Assembly: GCA_002408085.1 (NCBI GenBank)
Contig: DHQL01000013.1
Location: forward strand, 1-64,000
Length of the DNA: 64,000 bases
Direction of reading: 5' to 3'
Origin: Spirochaeta sp. UBA5339
GTDB lineage: Bacteria; Spirochaetota; Spirochaetia; DSM-2461
Below, in pieces: positions 51,278-59,063 of this stretch. The translations under genes were made by a program, and so were the position numbers. The notes below the pieces were generated by a model. It ran no database searches. It was not told the origin of the DNA and worked only from the letters and a program-made list of their open reading frames with translations. Positions within the stretch are counted from its first letter, which is position 1. The number at the start of each line of letters is the position of its first letter.

Positions 51278-54046
51278 ATGGATGTGTTTGCTGATCTGAA
51301 TGTCGACAAGAGCAGTCTCAACGGGATGTGGTTCCCCGAGGGATACAAGTGTCAGTACAAGGAGGATGTTCTTGCACTGGCCAACATTATCGGAAACAAG
51401 AAGAAGCCCAAGGACTTCTACAAGTGGGAAGATCCCGAGTATGTGATTCTGGAAGCCGGAATCGATGATGATATGGCCAAGGTAGGTCTGGGACTTGAAC
51501 TGTACAATCACCTGAGTGCAGCACAGGTAGCCGAGAAGCTGAACCTGGATGAGAAGTTCTGCCACGAGCAGCTGATGAAGCTGGCCGTGTATGGAGCCTG
51601 CTTTGTTATTGAAGAGGATGGAACCGATATCTTCTGGCTGGAAACTTGGATTCCCGGAGCCATGGAAGTTATCGTAAACAACCTGGAAAACGTAAAGAAA
51701 TACCCCATCGTATCCTATGCCATGGAGGCCTACGGCCGTGTCCGCGGACCCAAGAGTGCCGGTGTCTTCAAACCCGGTATTGGACTGATGCGTGTAATTC
51801 CCATTGAAACCGCCATCGACGGAGAGAGCCGCAGCGCTTCCTACGAGGAAGTTTCAAAATACCTGAACGAAAACGACGTCTTCACCGTAACAGACTGTTC
51901 CTGCCGCACCAACAGGGAAGCCATGGGTGAGGGCTGCGGCCACCTGAAGGAAGAGATGTGTATCCAGATGGGTCATGCCGCCGAGTTCTATATCAAGACC
52001 GGCCGTGGACGTGAGATCACAAGAGAAGAGGCCTTTGAAATAATCGCCAAGGCCGAAGAGAACGGTCTGATGCACCAGATTCCCAACCTCGACGGAAGCG
52101 GAAAAACCCACGCCATCTGTAACTGCTGCGGATGCGGCTGTCTCTCACTCCGTACGGCAACCATGTTCAAGAACAACGACATGGTCCGCTCCAACTACGT
52201 GGCCAAGGTAGACAAGGACAACTGTGTGGCCTGTGGTCAGTGTGTTGAGTACTGTCCTGTTAACGCCCTGCAGATGGGACAGAAGCTCTGCTCCTCAAAC
52301 AAGGTTGTGGAAGATATTACAACCAAGGATACTCCCCGTGACCTCAAGTGGACTCCCGAGTACTGGAACCCCGAGTACCGGACCAACCGCAAGAATGTTG
52401 TTGAGACCGGAACAGCTCCCTGTAAAACAGCCTGTCCCGCTCACATCGGTGTTCAGGGATATATCAAGCTGGCGGCTCAGGGCAAGTACAAGGAAGCCCT
52501 TGAACTGATCAAGCACGAAAACCCCCTTCCCGCGGTCTGCGGACGTATCTGTAACAGAAGATGTGAAGATGCCTGTACCCGCGGTGATATCGATGCTCCC
52601 ATCGCCATCGATGAGATCAAGAAGTTTATCTCCGAGATGGAGCTGGACAAGAACAAGCGTTTCATTCCTACAAAACGTCATGACTACAGCGACAAGAAGA
52701 TCGCCATTATCGGTTCCGGTCCTGCCGGTCTCTCCTGTGCCTACTACCTGGCTCTGGACGGATATACCATTACCGTATTTGAAAAAGAGCAGCGTCTGGG
52801 TGGAATGCTGACACTGGGACTCCCCAACTTCCGTCTTGAAAAGGACGTTGTTGAGGCTGAGATCGACATCATCAAAGAGATGGGTGTCGAGTTCAAAACC
52901 GGTGTGGAAGTCGGAAAAGACATAACCCTCGATGAGCTGAGATCCCAGGGGTACGATGCCTTCTATCTGGCAGTCGGCGCCCAGGGCGGAAGGATGATCG
53001 GAGTAGAGGGCGAGGATGCCGAAGGTGTTCAGTCCGGAATCGAGTTCCTGAGAGTGATCAACCAGGATCAGAACAAGAAGCTCGAAGGAAACACCATCGT
53101 TATCGGTGGCGGTAACGTAGCCATCGACGTTTCCCGTACAGCCGTAAGGGCAGGTGAGGGAAGTGTATCCCAGTTCTGTCTCGAATCCCGTGAGCAGATG
53201 CCTGCTCTTGAGGAGGAGATTGAAGAGGCTGAGGAAGAGGGAATCTCCATCAACAACAGCTGGGGTCCCAAACGGATTATCACCGAGAACGGAAAGGTTA
53301 AGGGCGTTGAGTTCAAGAAGTGTCTCTCCGTATTCGACGATCAGGGTCGGTTCAGTCCCAGCTACGACGAGAAGGACTGCATCACAGTGGAAGCGGACAA
53401 TATCCTTCTCTCTGTAGGTCAGTCCATTGTTATGGGAGATCTTCTGAAAGGTTCTGCGGTGGAAACAAGACCCAACGGCGCCGTTATTGCCGATGAGTTT
53501 ACCTACCAGACAGCCCAGGAGGATATCTTTACAGGTGGTGATGTCTACACCGGTCCCAGCTTTGCCATCGACGCTATTGCCGCCGGTAAGCAGGCCGCCA
53601 TCTCTCTGCACCGTTTTGTACAGCCCGGTACCAGCCTGGTTCTCGGCCGTGACCGCCGTGAATACTCCGAGCTGGATAAGAGTGCTGCAGTTTTCGAAAA
53701 CTACGACAACACAGCAAGACAGCAGCCAGCCAATCTTGAGTCCTCATCGGATCACAAGAAGAGCTACGCTGACTTCCGGGGTATGTTCACAGAAGAGCAG
53801 CTGAAGAAAGAGACAGAGCGCTGTCTTGGATGCGGTGCCACCATTGTGGACAGCTATATGTGTGTCGGATGCGGTCAGTGTACCACCAAGTGTAAGTTTG
53901 ACGCCATCAGCCTTGAGCGTGTTTATGACGGAGAGGGAGTCGAGTATTTCGATCTCAAACCTGCCGTTGTAAAACAGGTCTTAAAGCGTCAGGGCAAGAT
54001 CGCCATCAGAAAGGTGAAAGACTCATTTAGAGGGGGAAGAGCCTAG
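51278..54046 (+). CDS. Large iron-sulfur flavoprotein, GltD-like fusion
   Basis: A 922-residue protein. Residues about 200-300 hold a cysteine-rich module (TDCSCRTNREAMGEGC, then ICNCCGCGCLSL near 281). A Fer4 cluster follows (CVACGQCVEYCP near 316). Residues about 380-770 are GltD-like: CGRICNRRCEDACTRG, then IIGSGPAGLSCAYYLA for FAD and IVIGGGNVAIDVSRTAVRAG for NAD(P), with FTGGD near 751. The C-terminus has CVGCGQCTTKC. It likely transfers electrons from NAD(P)H to an unknown acceptor. It starts two bases after hypB and precedes hypA. Confidence 0.75.
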   Translation: MDVFADLNVDKSSLNGMWFPEGYKCQYKEDVLALANIIGNKKKPKDFYKWEDPEYVILEAGIDDDMAKVGLGLELYNHLSAAQVAEKLNLDEKFCHEQLMKLAVYGACFVIEEDGTDIFWLETWIPGAMEVIVNNLENVKKYPIVSYAMEAYGRVRGPKSAGVFKPGIGLMRVIPIETAIDGESRSASYEEVSKYLNENDVFTVTDCSCRTNREAMGEGCGHLKEEMCIQMGHAAEFYIKTGRGREITREEAFEIIAKAEENGLMHQIPNLDGSGKTHAICNCCGCGCLSLRTATMFKNNDMVRSNYVAKVDKDNCVACGQCVEYCPVNALQMGQKLCSSNKVVEDITTKDTPRDLKWTPEYWNPEYRTNRKNVVETGTAPCKTACPAHIGVQGYIKLAAQGKYKEALELIKHENPLPAVCGRICNRRCEDACTRGDIDAPIAIDEIKKFISEMELDKNKRFIPTKRHDYSDKKIAIIGSGPAGLSCAYYLALDGYTITVFEKEQRLGGMLTLGLPNFRLEKDVVEAEIDIIKEMGVEFKTGVEVGKDITLDELRSQGYDAFYLAVGAQGGRMIGVEGEDAEGVQSGIEFLRVINQDQNKKLEGNTIVIGGGNVAIDVSRTAVRAGEGSVSQFCLESREQMPALEEEIEEAEEEGISINNSWGPKRIITENGKVKGVEFKKCLSVFDDQGRFSPSYDEKDCITVEADNILLSVGQSIVMGDLLKGSAVETRPNGAVIADEFTYQTAQEDIFTGGDVYTGPSFAIDAIAAGKQAAISLHRFVQPGTSLVLGRDRREYSELDKSAAVFENYDNTARQQPANLESSSDHKKSYADFRGMFTEEQLKKETERCLGCGATIVDSYMCVGCGQCTTKCKFDAISLERVYDGEGVEYFDLKPAVVKQVLKRQGKIAIRKVKDSFRGGRA

Positions 54047-54073
54047 TCTCTTAAGACTACGTGATTCCTTCTT

Positions 54074-54093
54074 CGGGAGCCTTCGGGCTCCCG
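54074..54093 (+). other. Stable hairpin with TTCG loop between flavoprotein and hypA genes
   Basis: CGGGAGCC-TTCG-GGCTCCCG is a perfect eight-base stem with a UUCG tetraloop, lying 27 bases after the flavoprotein stop. It is followed by ggagg and the hypA start, not by a U run, so it is better read as an intra-operon processing or stabilising element than a terminator. Confidence 0.6.
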
Positions 54094-54109
54094 TGGAGGC
54101 TTATAGATT

Positions 54110-54451
54110 ATGCATGAACTTGGAATAGTAATGAATATCGCCGGAACCGTTCTGGATGTGATGAAGGAGCAGAACCTTACCACCGTGCAGAAGATCGTTC
54201 TTCAGGTGGGAGAGCTCTCCTCTGTTATCCCCAGCTATCTGCATGAGTGTTATCCCGCCGCTGTTGACGGAACGGAACTGGCAGACACGGTCCTGGAAAT
54301 CGAGGTTATCCCCGGCAATGCCCGGTGCAAAGAGTGCGGTGAGGTCTACAATCTGCTGAAACAGAAGCGGATCTGCCCATCATGCGGGGTTGATAACTGG
54401 GATCTTGTAAGCGGAAAGGAATTCAACCTCAAGGAAATTGCGGCCTGCTGA
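54110..54451 (+). CDS. hypA: HypA-like nickel metallochaperone
   Basis: A 113-residue protein. The N-terminal MHELG gives the Ni-binding His2 and Glu3 of HypA. The zinc site has two CxxC pairs, CKECGEVYN and ICPSCGVDN. It partners HypB. The ATG follows ggagg after a UUCG hairpin. With HypB it brackets the flavoprotein gene, which suggests that the three serve one Ni-dependent system. Confidence 0.85.
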   Translation: MHELGIVMNIAGTVLDVMKEQNLTTVQKIVLQVGELSSVIPSYLHECYPAAVDGTELADTVLEIEVIPGNARCKECGEVYNLLKQKRICPSCGVDNWDLVSGKEFNLKEIAAC

Positions 54452-54463
54452 CTTCCGGTCAGC
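54447..54463. terminator. Hairpin between convergent hypA and methyltransferase genes
   Basis: GCTGAC-TTCCG-GTCAGC is a six-base stem overlapping the hypA stop and the methyltransferase end; a second short stem, CAGCC/GGCTG, follows. A weak bidirectional terminator candidate. Confidence 0.35.
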
Positions 54464-55070
54464 CTCTTTCGGCTGCCGTATAAAACCAGTCCCCATTGAA
54501 GGTTTGTCCTTCTCCGAATCCATGCTTGCTGAACATCCTGTGAAAGAAGTCCTTATCGGGGAGGATATCATCGGCTACGGCATGGTGCTTCCTTCTGTGA
54601 AGCGCATTCAGAGCGTCCCTGCCAAGGGAGTGGGCGATGATCAGTTTTCCCCCGGGTTTCAGGTACTCCGCAGAGCGCCGGAAGACCTCTTCGAAGTCAT
54701 CAAAATGAGGAAAGGTGTTGTAGATTACAATCTTGTCCACAGAAGCTCTGAACTTCAGTGGCTCCAGATAGGACTGATGAAAGATTCTGAGATCGGGAAA
54801 TTTATTTCTTAAGATTTCGACCATACCCGGGCTCAGTTCCACCGAGTAGAGATCCCTGATGCCGGCCCTCCGGTAGTAGGGAATTGATATGCCCGTACCG
54901 CTTCCCACATCGATAATCCTCTCATTTTCTGAGAGGGGGAATATCCTGAAAAGTTTATCCAGAACAGAGTGATCATTGGCCTTGATTTTCCTGTCCCACC
55001 CCCCGGCGGCACTGTTGAAAAAGTCTGTTTTCAGGCTGACAGGTCCGGGGCATATCTGCAGATTGGTCAT
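54459..55070 (-). CDS. Class I SAM-dependent methyltransferase
   Basis: A 203-residue protein. ERIIDVGSGTGISIPYYRRA is SAM motif I, followed by DLYSVELSPGMVEILRNKF (motif II acidic residue), IVIYNTFPHF (motif IV) and YLKPGGKLIIAHSLG (late strand). It resembles UbiE/Erg-type small-molecule methyltransferases. It converges with hypA, with no evidence of shared function. The ATG has agga upstream. Confidence 0.75.
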   Translation of the reverse strand: MTNLQICPGPVSLKTDFFNSAAGGWDRKIKANDHSVLDKLFRIFPLSENERIIDVGSGTGISIPYYRRAGIRDLYSVELSPGMVEILRNKFPDLRIFHQSYLEPLKFRASVDKIVIYNTFPHFDDFEEVFRRSAEYLKPGGKLIIAHSLGRDALNALHRRKHHAVADDILPDKDFFHRMFSKHGFGEGQTFNGDWFYTAAERG

Positions 55071-55194
55071 AGGAGTCCTTGGTTTGTTTAATTTATTTTG
55101 ATAAAAAGAAATAAATGTGGTTTATGATACTCTGGAAACAGCTTTTTTGCAATGAAAAAGTGATTCTGAATCAGGTTGAATATTTAAAACAGGC

Positions 55195-55224
55195 AGAAAA
55201 ACCCGCCCCGGAAGAAGGGCGGGC
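55195..55224 (-). terminator. Intrinsic terminator after tctA
   Basis: On the minus strand, CCCGCCC-TTCTTCCG-GGGCGGG followed by TTTTTC forms a strong rho-independent terminator, 15 bases past the tctA stop. Confidence 0.75.
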
Positions 55225-55238
55225 AGGACAGGATAAAC

Positions 55239-56738
55239 TTAAGCTTCGGCAGTCTTTCTTTTGGCAATTCCGGCCTTTACCAGGGGGTAGAGGATGGAGA
55301 TCACTGTCAGGGAGAAGAGGATCAGGCAGATGGGTGAGGCAAAGAAGATGCCCAGGCTTCCGTCTGAAATCTTATAGGCCCTGCGGAAGGACTGCTCCAT
55401 ATTGTTTCCGACAATAACCGCCAGAATCATCGGCGTGGAGGGGAACTTGCTTCTGCTCATAAAGTATCCCAGAAGTCCGAAGCCGATCAGGAGGAAGAAG
55501 TCCATAACGCTGTAGCTGATGGCATAGGCTCCCACAAAGGAGAGACCCAGAACGATGGGGTAGAGAATCTTGGGGGGAACCGAAAGAACCCGCACAAGAA
55601 GTCCCGCAAGGGGGATGTTCATTACAGCCAGAATTATGTTTCCGATAAACATTGAGGCTATGAGTCCCCATACGATAAGAGGCTGCTGCTGGAAGAGCAT
55701 GGGACCGGGCTGAAGGCCCAGAAGCAGGAGGGCTCCCATCATTACAGCTGTGGTTCCGGAACCGGGTATACCCAGGGTGAGCATGGGGATCATGGCTCCT
55801 ACAGAGGCTGCGTTGTTGGCCGATTCGGGGGCCGCAAGACCTTCGATGGCACCGTCACCGAACTCCTCGGAGTGCTTGGAGAGCTGTTTCTCGTTATTGT
55901 AGGACATAAGGGAGGCCATGGTACCGCCCGCGCCGGGAAGAGCTCCCACAAAGAATCCCAGGGGGGCTGAGCGGAGTATGGGCCAGACTGAGCGTTTCCA
56001 CTCTTCCCGGCTGATCCAGATCTTGCCGAAGCTCTTTTGAACCGTGGCCTGACCGGAGTCGATGTTCTTAAAGCTCTTGAATACCTCGCCCAGGGCGTAG
56101 ACAGCGATGATAACAATCAGGAAGTCGATACCGCTCTGGAGTTCCAGAATACCCATGGTAAAGCGGCTGACACCGGACTGACCGTCGATACCGATTGTGG
56201 CGATCATAAGTCCCAGAATGGTGGCGATAAATCCTCTGAGCCTGTTGCCCTCTGTCATTGAGGCAGTGGCGGAAAGGGCAAAGAGGAAGAGCATAAAGTA
56301 CTCGGCGGGGCCGAATCTCAGGGCGAAACGGGCCACGGGGATGGCAATGGCGACCATACAGAAGGTGGCAAAGATACCGCCGATAAAGGAGGCGATTGCC
56401 GAGATGGCCAGGGCCGATTCAGCCCGCCCCTGCTTCGTCATGGGGTATCCGTCAAAGGTGGCTGCAACGGCTGCGCCGTCACCGGGGGTGTTGATCAGAA
56501 TGGAGGCTCTTGATCCTCCGTACATGGCTCCGTAGTAGACTCCGCCCATGGTGATCAGGGCGGCGGTGGGGCCCATTGAAAAGGTGAGGGGCAGAAGCAC
56601 CGCAACACCTGTGGCAGGTCCCAGTCCCGGGAGCATGCCGATTATGGTTCCAAGTAGACCTCCGATGGAGACCCACATCAGGTTCATCGGGGTCAGGGCA
56701 ACCATAAATCCGTCAAGTAAAAAGGCTAATGTATCCAT
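55239..56738 (-). CDS. tctA: Tricarboxylate transporter large membrane subunit
   Basis: A 499-residue membrane protein with about twelve hydrophobic segments. The N-terminus GGLLGTIIGMLPGLGPATGV and the FFVGALPGAGGTMASLMSYN segment are TctA signatures (glycine-rich re-entrant loops). With TctB and TctC it forms a tripartite, sodium-coupled importer for citrate or a similar acid. It starts 9 bases after tctB ends. A strong terminator follows. Confidence 0.9.
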   Translation of the reverse strand: MDTLAFLLDGFMVALTPMNLMWVSIGGLLGTIIGMLPGLGPATGVAVLLPLTFSMGPTAALITMGGVYYGAMYGGSRASILINTPGDGAAVAATFDGYPMTKQGRAESALAISAIASFIGGIFATFCMVAIAIPVARFALRFGPAEYFMLFLFALSATASMTEGNRLRGFIATILGLMIATIGIDGQSGVSRFTMGILELQSGIDFLIVIIAVYALGEVFKSFKNIDSGQATVQKSFGKIWISREEWKRSVWPILRSAPLGFFVGALPGAGGTMASLMSYNNEKQLSKHSEEFGDGAIEGLAAPESANNAASVGAMIPMLTLGIPGSGTTAVMMGALLLLGLQPGPMLFQQQPLIVWGLIASMFIGNIILAVMNIPLAGLLVRVLSVPPKILYPIVLGLSFVGAYAISYSVMDFFLLIGFGLLGYFMSRSKFPSTPMILAVIVGNNMEQSFRRAYKISDGSLGIFFASPICLILFSLTVISILYPLVKAGIAKRKTAEA

Positions 56739-56747
56739 CAGATCCCC

Positions 56748-57221
56748 CTATATCCAGATTCCGGGAGTCATGGGAAGGTAGACTCCCAGGAGTTTGGAAA
56801 AGACAATATAGATAAACAGGCTGAATGCCAGAGACACAGCCGTATTGATCTTCCAGTTTTTAACTCCGTTGAACAGGATCAGTTCCAGTTCAAGGAAGAT
56901 GATTGTGCTGATCACGTATCCGACCTTGTCGAAGAGCAGTGCGTAGAGTACGGAAAAGACGCAGGTCAGTGCGATTTTTTTGAATCCCGCCTCCTTGTAG
57001 AAGGGCAGGTGTTCCTGTATTTCTTCATTGCCCTTAAGGGCCTTTATCTCGCGGATCATAAGAGCCAGGGACATGACAAGCATCAGGCCGCCCAGCATAA
57101 AGGGAAAGATTTTGGGTTCAAATGGCCGGCCAACCGCAGCTTCCGGGAGAAGGGCGGTTGAAACTGTGTAAACCAGACCCAGAACAAAAAATAACAGGGA
57201 TGGAATAATTGAAAAACTCAC
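56748..57221 (-). CDS. tctB: Tricarboxylate transporter small membrane subunit
   Basis: A 157-residue protein with four hydrophobic segments (FSIIPSLLFFVLGLVYTVST near the start), the TctB pattern. I used GTG 57221 (ggagga SD) rather than ATG 57260, whose extension lies in the hairpin between tctC and tctB. Operon tctCBA. Confidence 0.75.
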   Translation of the reverse strand: MSFSIIPSLLFFVLGLVYTVSTALLPEAAVGRPFEPKIFPFMLGGLMLVMSLALMIREIKALKGNEEIQEHLPFYKEAGFKKIALTCVFSVLYALLFDKVGYVISTIIFLELELILFNGVKNWKINTAVSLAFSLFIYIVFSKLLGVYLPMTPGIWI

Positions 57222-57234
57222 GGTTTCCTCCAGA

Positions 57235-57257
57235 GGGACAGCCCCTGCGGCTGTCCC
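57235..57257 (-). other. Intercistronic hairpin between tctC and tctB
   Basis: GGGACAGCC-CCTGC-GGCTGTCCC, a perfect nine-base stem, lies between the tctC stop and the tctB SD, with no U run. Such hairpins protect the upstream mRNA from 3' decay and let the binding protein be made in excess. Confidence 0.6.
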
Positions 57258-57267
57258 CATTTCTAAT

Positions 57268-58272
57268 TTATTTGATCATTCCGATGTCGGTCAGAATCTC
57301 TGTATACTCCTGGTTTACCTGGGCAAGAAACTCGGCAAACTCGGGGGCATCCTGATAGGCGTCGTCCCAGCCGTTTGTGATTCTTGCCTGCTCCCACTCG
57401 GGTGTTTCCACCAGCTTGGCCAGGGTTTCTCTCCAGTAGGTAACTGCATATTCGGGCATGCCGGGTGCGCCGAATAGGCCTCTCCAGTTTACGAAGGTTG
57501 CATTGATTCCCTGCTCTACACAGGTGGGGATATCGGCTACAACTCCCTCTCCGACTCTGTGGTCGGCGGTCTGGGCCAGGGCTCTCAGGTCGCCGCTCTC
57601 GATAAGACCGAGAACCTCGGAAAGACCGGTGGAGTAGACATCAATGTGTCCGCCGAGCACCTGTGCTGTGGCGGAGTCGTCAAAGCTGACATAATCGATC
57701 TGGTTCAGGTCCTTGATTCCGGCAGCCTTGGCCATCATCAGGAACTGGATGTGGTCCATGGAACCTACTGAGGAGATACCTCCGATCTTTACACTCTTGA
57801 TATCTGATTTCAGGGCATCCATTACATCGTTCATTGTCTTGTATTCGGAACCTGCTGCTACAACAAACACGGCGTAGTCTGCAATCAGACGGGCCAGGGG
57901 AGTAACATCTTCATATCCCAGGTCTGTTGTTCCGTTGAGTTTTGTAAGGATAAGGGGAGAGGAGTAGACACAGACGATCTTGTCGGAGCCTTCTTTCTCC
58001 TGCAGGCTGGCCAGGTTGACCGAACCGCCGGCACCGGGATTGTTTCTGACAGGCATGGGAACCTTGACGAGTCCTGTATCCTTAAGGACCTTGGCTGTTG
58101 TTCTGATGGTAAGGTCCCATCCTCCACCGGCTCCTCCGGGTGCAACAAAGTCCAGAACTCCCTTGGGATACTGGGGATTTCCACCGGCTCCATCGGTCTG
58201 GCCTTCAGCGGCAAGTCCCATTGTGAAAACTGCCATAAGAATGAGCAGTAAGGATAAGGTTCTTTTAAACAT
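57268..58272 (-). CDS. tctC: Tricarboxylate-binding periplasmic protein
   Basis: A 334-residue secreted protein with signal MFKRTLSLLLILMAVFTMGLAAEG. The mature start YPKGVLDFVAPGGAGGGWDL, then PMPVRNNPGAGGSVN, is diagnostic of TctC/BugT binding proteins, which bind carboxylates. I used ATG 58272, which gives the better spacing to aaaggag. Likely citrate, given the adjacent cit genes. It is first in the tctCBA transcript and its promoter has repeated sites for the response regulator. Confidence 0.85.
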   Translation of the reverse strand: MFKRTLSLLLILMAVFTMGLAAEGQTDGAGGNPQYPKGVLDFVAPGGAGGGWDLTIRTTAKVLKDTGLVKVPMPVRNNPGAGGSVNLASLQEKEGSDKIVCVYSSPLILTKLNGTTDLGYEDVTPLARLIADYAVFVVAAGSEYKTMNDVMDALKSDIKSVKIGGISSVGSMDHIQFLMMAKAAGIKDLNQIDYVSFDDSATAQVLGGHIDVYSTGLSEVLGLIESGDLRALAQTADHRVGEGVVADIPTCVEQGINATFVNWRGLFGAPGMPEYAVTYWRETLAKLVETPEWEQARITNGWDDAYQDAPEFAEFLAQVNQEYTEILTDIGMIK

Positions 58273-58371
58273 CATAAACTCCTTTGGCCCCGGTCATGCC
58301 GGGTCTTCGTTTTACGTATCAGACCCCTCGGGGTCCTGCTGAGAATTATTGTAAGGTTTGAATTAAGAATC

Positions 58372-58414
58372 CGGATGTAGGAGAGAAAAGGAATCGGATG
58401 TAGGAATCGTCCTA
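58372..58414. promoter_or_regulatory. Direct repeats of TCCTACATCCG upstream of tctC
   Basis: The 11-mer CGGATGTAGGA occurs at 58372-58382 and 58395-58405 (its complement TCCTACATCCG reads towards tctC). The second copy forms TAGGA-ATCG-TCCTA (58401-58414). The sites lie about 100-140 bases before the tctC start, a fit for NarL-type response-regulator binding. The gap also has a gacccctcggggtc hairpin near 58320. Confidence 0.5.
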
Positions 58415-58424
58415 CAAGAGAGGG

Positions 58425-59063
58425 TCAGCTGTCGCTGATTAGATTATGTTTTACAGCATAATAAGTTAGCTGGGCATTGTTCTTCAGGTTCATCTTCTGG
58501 AGAAGCCTGGTTCTGTAGGTGCTGACGGTCTTGATGCTCAGGTTCAGTTTGTCTGAAATCTCACCGCTGGAGAGCCCCGAAACCAGCAGCATCATTACCT
58601 GATACTCCCTTTCCGAGAGCTGTTTATGGGGCAGTTCGGAGTGGTCTCCCTGGTACTCTTCCAGAAGAAGCTGGCTCACCTTGGGAGTCAGATAGCGGTT
58701 TCCCCTGATCACCTCACGTACCGCATCCACCAGCTCCTCCGGTGCACTTGCCTTGTTCAGACAGCCCGAAGCACCCATCTTCAGTGCCCTCAGGGCATAC
58801 TGGCTTTCGGGCTGGATGCTGAGGATCAGTACCGCCGTATCGGGATGCTGAATTTTTATGTCCTTGAGTATATCCAAACCGTCTCTTCCGGGGAGAGATA
58901 TATCCAGAATAACCACGTCGTAGTTCTCCCGGCTCAGGGATTCGAGAACCATGTCCCCGTCGGAGAGTTCGTCCAGAACTCTGTAGGGAATGGACTCCTT
59001 CAGTATTTCACAGAGCCCCTTGCGTACCAGGGGATGGTCATCGACAATCAGTATTTTATGCAT
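58425..59063 (-). CDS. NarL/LuxR-type response regulator
   Basis: A 212-residue regulator. The receiver domain has ILIVDDHPLVRKGL at the start, phosphoacceptor Asp in VVILDISLPG (residue 53) and the later LILSIQPE/GCLNKASAPEEL (Thr/Lys). The C-terminus ends with a LuxR HTH (LSEREYQVMMLLVSGLSSGE, then LNLSIKTVSTYRTRLLQKM). It overlaps the kinase gene by eight bases and lies directly upstream of tctC, whose promoter has the repeated sites. It probably activates tctCBA in response to citrate. Confidence 0.9.
   Translation of the reverse strand: MHKILIVDDHPLVRKGLCEILKESIPYRVLDELSDGDMVLESLSRENYDVVILDISLPGRDGLDILKDIKIQHPDTAVLILSIQPESQYALRALKMGASGCLNKASAPEELVDAVREVIRGNRYLTPKVSQLLLEEYQGDHSELPHKQLSEREYQVMMLLVSGLSSGEISDKLNLSIKTVSTYRTRLLQKMNLKNNAQLTYYAVKHNLISDS

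Noticed and set aside
52295..53611. 438-codon open frame on the minus strand opposite the flavoprotein gene
   Set aside because: It is antisense to a gene with clear motifs (FAD and NAD sites, cysteine clusters). It has no SD and no recognisable motif of its own. High GC and codon bias on the plus strand create such shadows.
51278..54046. Flavoprotein as a glutamate synthase small subunit (GltD) proper
   Set aside because: GltD is about 480 residues and pairs with GltB. Here a 270-residue N-terminal Fe-S module and a C-terminal Fer4 are added and no gltB is nearby, so it is called GltD-like only.
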